A DNA stretch of 14,583 bases from an uncultured Eubacterium sp. (GTDB taxonomy: Bacteria; Bacillota; Clostridia; Lachnospirales; Lachnospiraceae). The notes below the pieces were generated by a model. It saw only the letters and a list, made by a program, of their open reading frames with translations. It searched no databases and was not told where the DNA came from. Location of the stretch: NCBI GenBank assembly GCA_934317205.1, contig CAKREL010000063.1, positions 1 to 14,583 of the forward strand, given 5' to 3'. This document shows, piece after piece, positions 8,759-14,583 of this stretch (position 1 is the stretch's first letter; the number at the start of each line of letters is the position of its first letter). The translations under genes and the position numbers were made by a program.

Positions 8759-9618
8759 GTAATATCCTCCCCCATTTGTATGATGGAAGGCATAAACAAA
8801 AATAATGCATAACCGATCATTCCCATATACAGGAAAGTATTTCCGCCCGGAATCTGAATCGTCGGATAATACTGTATTTTTGTTCCACAACCTGCCATAC
8901 TGATTATGATAAGAGCAATCGCCAGTCCCATAAGTATACTGACAATTATGTCTCTTTTTTCCTTTCGATAAATATGAAAGCTGGTTCTCACTCCACTTCC
9001 ATATCCCCTGCTTTTCATAGCGTCTGCCGTGATTGCGGCGTCTTCCAGTGCCCAGGATGTTAATGTCGACAGAATGTCCATTCCGTGCATGATCTTCTCC
9101 TTGCGGTCACCATCTCCCGCACCTTTTCCGATACATCGTCTCGCTCCGGAAATTGTACTGATCTTCTTCTGAAACTCAGGAACCAGCCGAAGTACCATTG
9201 ACAAAATCAATGAAATAGTCGGTATCATCCGTCCAAACATGTAAATGAACTTATCACTGGTCATCACTGCATTGTAGCAGGAAAACCACAATAATATAGA
9301 TAAAAACATTCCTCCTGTGGCAACACCATATCCCAATGCTTCCAGTGTAAATGGCCGTCCCTGGATCCAGCGAAACAATACAGTATCTCCCTGTGTATTA
9401 AATAATGGATTCAATACGGAAATTCCCACAAATAAAACCAACATACGACCAAAACTGCGTATCCCGTCGCGCCCCTTCAGTAAGATATAATACAAAGAAG
9501 ATGCAACAACAGAGATCAGCAGAAATGCCGGATGTACAAAAAACATCCCAAATACAATCGCCCCGATAAAAAAAACGAAATTAACCGCAGGATGGTATTT
9601 TTCAAACGCATTTTTCAT
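8731..9618 (-). CDS. ecfT: ECF transporter transmembrane (T) component, first copy in the operon
   Basis: A 295-residue CbiQ/EcfT-family membrane protein. Hydrophobic segments fall at about 12-30, 32-46, 58-72, 95-118, 225-245 and 262-280. The cytoplasmic stretch 130-215 carries MIPTISLILSMVLRLVPEFQ (131-150) and the coupling motif DAMKSRGYGSGVRTSF (199-214) with SRG at 203-205, which docks into the ATPases. It begins MKNAFEKYHPAVNFVFF, closely like the start of the other EcfT. A GGGGAG site lies nine bases before the ATG at 9618. Its 3' end overlaps the ATPase gene by 28 bases, which makes this copy the more obvious partner of the fused ATPase. It follows the DUF4430 protein by 68 bases with no terminator. 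The family call is certain; the reason for two T proteins is unknown. Confidence 0.93.
   Translation of the reverse strand: MKNAFEKYHPAVNFVFFIGAIVFGMFFVHPAFLLISVVASSLYYILLKGRDGIRSFGRMLVLFVGISVLNPLFNTQGDTVLFRWIQGRPFTLEALGYGVATGGMFLSILLWFSCYNAVMTSDKFIYMFGRMIPTISLILSMVLRLVPEFQKKISTISGARRCIGKGAGDGDRKEKIMHGMDILSTLTSWALEDAAITADAMKSRGYGSGVRTSFHIYRKEKRDIIVSILMGLAIALIIISMAGCGTKIQYYPTIQIPGGNTFLYMGMIGYALFLFMPSIIQMGEDITWYILKSKI
8766..8773 (-). promoter_or_regulatory. ribosome binding site that fixes the ATPase start
   Basis: On the minus strand, GGGGGAGG ends seven bases before the ATG at 8758. It lies inside the 3' end of the upstream ecfT gene. No comparable site precedes the longer frame that could begin at 8890. 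Confidence 0.8.
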
Positions 9619-9686
9619 GCAAAAAGTCTCCCCTCTCTCCCTGCCTTTCCCATAGTGTACCTCTGAATTTTTAACTCAGACTGAGA

Positions 9687-11045
9687 TCACCCCGTCACTG
9701 TGTAACTCCACACAATCGTATCTCCATCCTGTAAGGTATAGCTTGAACATCCATAATTCGGAAACCATCCATTTACCTTATATTTCCAGCCGGATGCTGC
9801 TCCACAATCGAATTCATACAGATTATTGATTCCCTCAATATAATAACTGTTATACATAGGAGACCATGAATATTCTAATGCAATCCCTTTTTTATCACAT
9901 GCCCGTTTCAGGACATCAAATACCGTTTCTCCCTGTTCAAATGTCACCTGTGTGGAAGATAAGATACATCCACTCGCTGGTACATATACATCTTTTCCTT
10001 CTTCCAGTGCATCCATATGATTTAAAATCTCATCACAGCGAATTGAAATCGTACATTTCATAGATGTCGTTTCCGTGCTGCCTCCACCGGCATTTCCTGA
10101 TGAAGCACCGTTACTTCCTGCTGCACTGCTATTTGCAGCTGCATTCCCATTTCCTGTGTCGGATGTGTTTCCACTCTGTGAAGAACCTGTCTGTGATGGA
10201 TTGCCTCCTGTTTGTGGTGCAGAAGCATTTCCGGCAGATGTGTCTGATTTCTGGTCTGTCTCTGTCTGGTTTTGTGCATTGCCTGGCTCATTCTGTGCTG
10301 TCTCACCTGCAAGTGCCGCTCCCTCTGCTATTTTTTGCTCTTCTTCCCGCTGAAGTTCTAATTGTTCAATATCACTGTTGCTAAAGCATAATATCTTGGT
10401 TTCGTTCGTCTTTTTCGCTTTGGAAAGCTGGAACTGATTCATAGAATCCAGTGTCAGCTCTGATATCTGTATGCCGTCCGCAAGCAAAGAAGCTCTCTGT
10501 CCACTCTGAACCACTTCTTTGTCCCCGATCTGAACCTGCTGATCTAAAACTCCAATTTCAGCACTTCCGACCGGTGCGCACGCAAAAAATACCCCTTTCT
10601 CTGTACTGACTTCATTTTCATGAACGTTCAGAGTAAACGGATCTTCCACATTTGCAAATATTTCGCCTGTTTTTAACAGAACAGAAACGACACCATCCTC
10701 AGAAATGGATATTTCTGCCTCACTGCTCTCATTAAAACTCAGAGTATTTTCTCCATATACAATGTCAATCGATGCGCCTTCTTTAATCTCCAGAATGTCA
10801 CCATCCTGAAGGTTCGCATCATTTTCTAACGAAAAAGCAAGATTTTTTCGTTCAACATTAACGGTTCCGATTTTATTCTTTGCCACAAGTGTGACCGTCT
10901 CTTCCGTTCCATCTTCTTTCGTCACCGTTATTTCATTGGTTCCAAACCACCCTTTTAATTTTCCCACAGAAAAAATTCCGATCACAGCAATTGCAACGAT
11001 TGCAACAACCATGAGCAGATTCCATAGTTTTCTTTTTTGCTTCAT
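9687..11045 (-). CDS. membrane-anchored FecR-like/DUF4430 (transcobalamin beta-domain-like) protein
   Basis: A 452-residue protein and the first gene behind the B12 riboswitch. Residues 1-7 are basic and 8-27 are a hydrophobic anchor without an obvious cleavage or lipobox site, so it probably stays in the membrane facing outward. Residues 78-215 resemble a FecR-type beta domain (DGDILEIKEGASIDIVYG, LLKTGEIFANVEDPFTLNV). Residues 240-328 are a flexible S/G/N/Q-rich spacer. Residues 330-452 match DUF4430, the family related to the C-terminal beta domain of transcobalamin and intrinsic factor: GETVFDVLKRACDKKG (372-387), then LYEFDCGAASGWKYKVNGW (409-427) and a final Trp strand (DTIVWSYTV). This domain has six cysteines (331, 337, 360, 383, 414, 433). 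GGAGGGGG lies four bases before the ATG. The architecture fits a tethered arm that captures B12 and presents it to the ECF importer. The domain call is good; B12 binding is inferred. Confidence 0.88.
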   Translation of the reverse strand: MKQKRKLWNLLMVVAIVAIAVIGIFSVGKLKGWFGTNEITVTKEDGTEETVTLVAKNKIGTVNVERKNLAFSLENDANLQDGDILEIKEGASIDIVYGENTLSFNESSEAEISISEDGVVSVLLKTGEIFANVEDPFTLNVHENEVSTEKGVFFACAPVGSAEIGVLDQQVQIGDKEVVQSGQRASLLADGIQISELTLDSMNQFQLSKAKKTNETKILCFSNSDIEQLELQREEEQKIAEGAALAGETAQNEPGNAQNQTETDQKSDTSAGNASAPQTGGNPSQTGSSQSGNTSDTGNGNAAANSSAAGSNGASSGNAGGGSTETTSMKCTISIRCDEILNHMDALEEGKDVYVPASGCILSSTQVTFEQGETVFDVLKRACDKKGIALEYSWSPMYNSYYIEGINNLYEFDCGAASGWKYKVNGWFPNYGCSSYTLQDGDTIVWSYTVTG

Positions 11046-11098
11046 TTTTCCCCCTCCAAATAACTATTTATCCTCTCATAATTTATATGATGATGCCA

Positions 11099-11267
11099 GG
11101 GTCAAAAGCCTGAAACCACGATGTGCTTGCACAGGAGTGGTTTTATGGCTTTATGACCCGCCCCGATATTCGCATAAAAGTGGAGCGTCAGCTTCACGAT
11201 ATGCGAATATTGGGTAGAATTGTAGGAGTACGAAGTACGGAACAATTCGTAAGGCATCTTTTGACCC
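11099..11267. repeat. 169-bp structured element with 10-bp terminal inverted repeats
   Basis: The ends are perfect inverted repeats, GGGTCAAAAG (11099-11108) and CTTTTGACCC (11258-11267). Between them lie three consecutive hairpins. The first (11099-11159) pairs GGGTCA/TGACCC, AAAGCC/GGCTTT and AAACCAC/GTGGTTT, with a small GTGC/GCAC tip. The second (11162-11214) has a 15-bp outer stem with one G-T pair and an inner GTGGAGC/GCTTCAC stem around GTCA. The third (11217-11248) has GAATTGT/ACAATTC enclosing GTAC/GTAC. It encodes no protein. It lies in the transcribed leader between the B12 aptamer and the DUF4430 gene. It may be a miniature mobile or intergenic palindromic repeat, or part of the leader's control. 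No T-tract follows any hairpin, so it is not an ordinary terminator. Confidence 0.75.
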
Positions 11268-11330
11268 AAAATCTTGATTTAAGGCACAAAAATAAACCTC
11301 TGCCTAATTCCACCAGAAATTTTTCGTTTC

Positions 11331-11504
11331 TTTGTCAAGTTTGTTTTCTGACTCGAGCCAAGTAATTCTATCCTACTTAGAATCCCTTCCCAAATGACCA
11401 ATTCATTCAGTGGTTCTGATTCCTTTCGTTGCTCTCACAGCAGGGATTAATCTGCCGGGTTTCTCACCCGATTCCTTTTAATGAGACTAGTCTCAACCAT
11501 GACA
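11331..11504 (-). promoter_or_regulatory. cobalamin (B12) riboswitch aptamer
   Basis: Read on the minus strand, this leader has the ordered landmarks of the cobalamin aptamer. A closing stem pairs TTGTCA (11504-11499) with TGACAA (11336-11331). Next come TTAAAAGGAATC, the GGGTGAGAAACCCGGC hairpin (11468-11453), TGCTGTGAGAG (11441-11431) matching the conserved C-TGTGA element, CCACTG followed by GGGAAGGG (11390-11383), and the B12-box-like CGAGTCAGAAAAC (11354-11342). The B12 box departs somewhat from the GCCAGGAGACC consensus, but the order and spacing are right. It lies 38 bases below the promoter -10 box and about 285 bases before the DUF4430 start. Such riboswitches lower expression when B12 is plentiful, so the operon is predicted to turn on under B12 shortage. 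I see no clear terminator or anti-terminator pair, so the off mechanism is unresolved. Confidence 0.85.
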
Positions 11505-11549
11505 ATTTTTATTCAGTTATAAAAAACCACACCCTTATTCATTAGTCCA

Positions 11550-11579
11550 AATTATACTGCACCTTATTTAGGGCTGTCA
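11550..11579 (-). promoter_or_regulatory. sigma-A promoter of the riboswitch-controlled operon
   Basis: On the minus strand TTGACA (11579-11574) and TATAAT (11555-11550) are both perfect and are separated by 18 bp. Transcription should start near 11543, just upstream of the B12 riboswitch and after the atp terminator. Confidence 0.88.
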
Positions 11580-11619
11580 ACCCCTCATCCCCACCAATTT
11601 TTTTGTAACCCATTACTTT

Positions 11620-11658
11620 CAATAAAAGGAGCCCCTGAAACAAACCGTTTCAGGGGCT
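11620..11658 (-). terminator. intrinsic terminator of the ATP synthase operon
   Basis: A perfect 12-bp stem, AGCCCCTGAAAC (11658-11647 on the minus strand) with its complement (11641-11630), closes a five-base loop. On the minus strand it is followed by CCTTTTATT. The T-run is short and interrupted, but the stem is strong and the position just after atpC is right. Confidence 0.85.
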
Positions 11659-11675
11659 TACTCATGTAAAGCGGA

Positions 11676-11707
11676 CATTAGCAATTCGTTTTCACTACTT
11701 GCTAATG
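11676..11707. repeat. 9-bp inverted repeat over the atpC stop codon
   Basis: CATTAGCAA (11676-11684) pairs with TTGCTAATG (11699-11707) around a 14-base loop, and the atpC stop codon (11704-11702) is inside the stem. It could stabilise the mRNA end or be chance. Confidence 0.5.
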
Positions 11708-12115
11708 ACGATATTTATTTGCTTCTTTCAAACGTGCCATCGCTCTTGCCAGTGATGCTGTATTGCGATAATACTCCATCCGGCTCTTATGCTGAAGCAA
11801 TCGTTCTTCCGCACGCTCTTTTGCCTCTTTTGCACGACGTACATCGATCTCCTCCGGACGTTCAATTGTATCCACCAGAATTTCCACCTGATTGTCAGAA
11901 GTAACTTCTGCAAAGCCACTTCCGCAAACTGCTGGAATCATTTCACCTTCCGGTGTTCCGATACGAACCTCACCCGTTTTCAATGCAACGACACATTCCT
12001 CATGATTTTTCAGGAGCTGAACTTCACCATCAATTGCAGGTAATACAACTGATTCTGCCTCAGCATCATAAAAAATCTTATCATATGCGATAATTTTTAA
12101 ATGAAATGTTCCCAT
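11702..12115 (-). CDS. atpC: ATP synthase F1 epsilon subunit
   Basis: A 137-residue epsilon subunit, the rotor-stalk protein that couples gamma to the c-ring and can restrain ATP hydrolysis. The N-terminal beta sandwich (about 1-84) carries the family pattern FYDAEAESVVLPAIDGEVQLLKNHE and GSGFAEVTSDNQVEILVD. The C-terminal helical hairpin (about 88-137) is rich in Ala, Arg and Glu (RRAKEAKERAEERLLQHK). A frame start with GTG exists six bases upstream at 12121, but GAGGTG overlaps that codon and sits a proper five bases before the ATG at 12115, so I use the ATG. It follows atpD by 12 bases. Length and sequence are ordinary for a Firmicute. Confidence 0.95.
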   Translation of the reverse strand: MGTFHLKIIAYDKIFYDAEAESVVLPAIDGEVQLLKNHEECVVALKTGEVRIGTPEGEMIPAVCGSGFAEVTSDNQVEILVDTIERPEEIDVRRAKEAKERAEERLLQHKSRMEYYRNTASLARAMARLKEANKYRH

Positions 12116-12120
12116 TGTCA

Positions 12121-12126
12121 CACCTC
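12121..12126 (-). promoter_or_regulatory. ribosome binding site that decides the atpC start
   Basis: GAGGTG on the minus strand ends five bases before the ATG at 12115 and overlaps the alternative GTG start at 12121, so initiation at the GTG is unlikely. Confidence 0.65.
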
Positions 12127-12127
12127 A

Positions 12128-13525
<1,398 letters not shown>

Positions 13526-13534
13526 TCACCTCTC

Positions 13535-14416
13535 TTACTTTTTCTTGCTCTTCTGCGCCTTGGCACCGGCGATAACTTCAGTGATCTCCTGAGTGATCGC
13601 TGCCTGACGCACACGATTGTATTCAATTTCCAGATCGTGGAGCATCTGCTTTGCGCTGTCTGTAGCAGTCTGCATCGCCATCATTCTGGAATTATGTTCA
13701 CTGGCATAAGATTCTACCAGTGCACCATATACAAAACCACACACTACGTTCGGAATCAGGCTATTCAGCACAGACTCCACAGAAGGATGAAAGGTCATTC
13801 TTTCACTGTATCCTTTCAGATTTTTTTGTGTATATTCTTCTCTCTGCAACGGAAGCAGTTGAAACATATCTGCTTCCATTTTGAACGCATTGAGCATTTT
13901 TGTATAGATAATATAAACCTCATCCAGTTCCTCACGTACATATTCATCAATCAGCTGCAAACCGATGTGACGCGCCCTGTAAAGGGTTGGATTCTGCACG
14001 GTATAACTGAATTCTCCGTCAATATTTACATCTTTTTTCATGAAATACTGTCGTCCAAGCTCACCAACCACAAACAGTTTGTTCTGTCTGCCCTTTTCCA
14101 GCTGCTCCGATGCAAGCTTCAAAACGTTGTGGTTATAAGCTCCTGCCAGACCCTTGTCAGCAGTAATCACCAGATAGCCGCGCTTTTTCTGATCATCCGG
14201 AATATCTCTTCCGAAAAAGATATTGTTTGTGTCCGGAACGGACTTCACAAAACGCGCTACCGCATTCTGCTGTGCAAAGAAAAACGGTTCTGTGTCTGCC
14301 AGGCTTTTCTTTGCTTTTTGCATCTTTGACGAAGAAATCATATACATGGCACTGGTGATTTTCATCGTATCTTTGATACTTTGCATTCTGCTCTGTATCT
14401 CTCTAGCACTTGCCAT
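13535..14416 (-). CDS. atpG: ATP synthase F1 gamma subunit
   Basis: A 293-residue gamma subunit, the central shaft that rotates inside the alpha3-beta3 head and couples it to the membrane rotor. The N-terminal helix has the family pattern REIQSRMQSIKDTMKITSAM (5-24), followed by MISSSKMQKAKK. The middle carries YLVITADKGLAGAYNHNVLK, a conserved gamma stretch. The C-terminal helix has ASEHNSRMMAMQTATDSAKQ and YNRVRQAAITQEITEVIAGA, the signature of the rotating coiled coil. An AGGAGG site before the ATG at 14416 overlaps the atpA stop region, so translation is probably coupled. Length is normal. Confidence 0.98.
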   Translation of the reverse strand: MASAREIQSRMQSIKDTMKITSAMYMISSSKMQKAKKSLADTEPFFFAQQNAVARFVKSVPDTNNIFFGRDIPDDQKKRGYLVITADKGLAGAYNHNVLKLASEQLEKGRQNKLFVVGELGRQYFMKKDVNIDGEFSYTVQNPTLYRARHIGLQLIDEYVREELDEVYIIYTKMLNAFKMEADMFQLLPLQREEYTQKNLKGYSERMTFHPSVESVLNSLIPNVVCGFVYGALVESYASEHNSRMMAMQTATDSAKQMLHDLEIEYNRVRQAAITQEITEVIAGAKAQKSKKK

Positions 14417-14426
14417 GATAGACCTC

Positions 14427-14583
14427 CTATTTTACATACTCCCTGGCGGCAGCGAGGATCTTCTCTCCAAGTTCATCGGTCAGTGTCTTTGTTTCATTCA
14501 GCTCTTCGATGATCTCAGGATGTGCATTTTTGAAATATTCCAGCATACCCTTCTGGGTCTCTTTGATCTTTTTAACTTCCACA
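14427..14583 (-). CDS. atpA: ATP synthase F1 alpha subunit, C-terminal end only
   Basis: The minus strand from the window edge reads about 51 codons to a TAG stop at 14429-14427. The last residues include EEL, TDELGEKILAAAREYVK, which is the typical C-terminal helix of the alpha subunit. The gene lies 10 bases before atpG, in the standard atpA-atpG-atpD-atpC order. The nucleotide-binding part is outside the window, so nothing can be said about its motifs. The identification rests on the tail sequence and position together. Confidence 0.9.
   Translation of the reverse strand, partial: VEVKKIKETQKGMLEYFKNAHPEIIEELNETKTLTDELGEKILAAAREYVK

Noticed and set aside
8759..8890. 44-codon N-terminal extension of the fused ATPase
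   Set aside because: It reads through the upstream ecfT in another frame, has no ribosome site, and precedes a well-placed GGGGGAGG and ATG at 8758.
9664..9700. Small inverted repeat after the DUF4430 gene as a terminator
   Set aside because: TCTGA/TCAGA is only 5 bp and no T-run follows, so I treat the gene as co-transcribed with ecfT.
10058..10312. 84-codon minus-strand frame inside the DUF4430 gene
   Set aside because: Out-of-frame shadow of the low-complexity S/G/N/Q linker; Met/Gln/His-rich and without features.
11099..11159. Hairpin considered as the riboswitch terminator
   Set aside because: The stem is long but the minus-strand sequence after it (TGGCATCATC) has no T-tract.
11170..11300. 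Possible leader peptide starting TTG after GAGG near 11305
   Set aside because: Only a weak start and about 30 codons running through hairpin DNA; nothing favours real translation.
12116..12121. GTG start for atpC
   Set aside because: The GAGGTG ribosome site overlaps the GTG; the ATG at 12115 has proper spacing.

Overview
The window looks like chromosomal DNA of a low-GC Gram-positive gut Clostridia species, probably Lachnospiraceae. The evidence is an AT-rich composition, strong AGGAGG-type ribosome sites, sigma-A-like promoters, a KTGD-type cell-wall sorting signal, a GLUG/FIVAR-type surface protein and energy-coupling-factor (ECF) transport genes. I cannot name a species. Every supported gene is on the minus strand, so transcription runs from high to low coordinates.

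Region 1 (14583 to 11620): the distal part of an F1Fo ATP synthase operon, with the 3' end of atpA, then atpG, atpD and atpC. It ends in a strong hairpin terminator.

Region 2 (11579 to 11046): a long control region. It holds a near-consensus promoter (TTGACA-N18-TATAAT), a recognisable cobalamin (B12) riboswitch, and a 169-bp element bounded by perfect 10-bp inverted repeats and folded into three hairpins. It leads into a ribosome site just before the next gene.

Region 3 (11045 to 1098): a six-gene set. In order of transcription these are a membrane-anchored protein with a FecR-like region and a C-terminal DUF4430 (transcobalamin beta-like) domain; an EcfT membrane protein; a fused double ABC ATPase (EcfA-EcfA'); an ECF S component; a second EcfT; and a 1393-residue secreted, apparently sortase-anchored protein with GLUG, FIVAR, Ig-like and C-terminal alpha/alpha-toroid regions. 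Human intrinsic factor and transcobalamin bind B12 between an alpha/alpha-barrel domain and a DUF4430-like beta domain. Here both kinds of domain appear as two separate surface proteins around an ECF transporter, behind a B12 riboswitch. My inference is that this is a Gram-positive B12 capture and uptake system, with cell-surface proteins handing the vitamin or an analogue to the ECF importer.

Region 4 (990 to 1): a terminator closes the operon. Its U-tract runs almost directly into the promoter of a MATE-family multidrug/Na+ antiporter gene, which is cut by the window edge. No tRNA, rRNA, CRISPR array, transposase or plus-strand gene was found.
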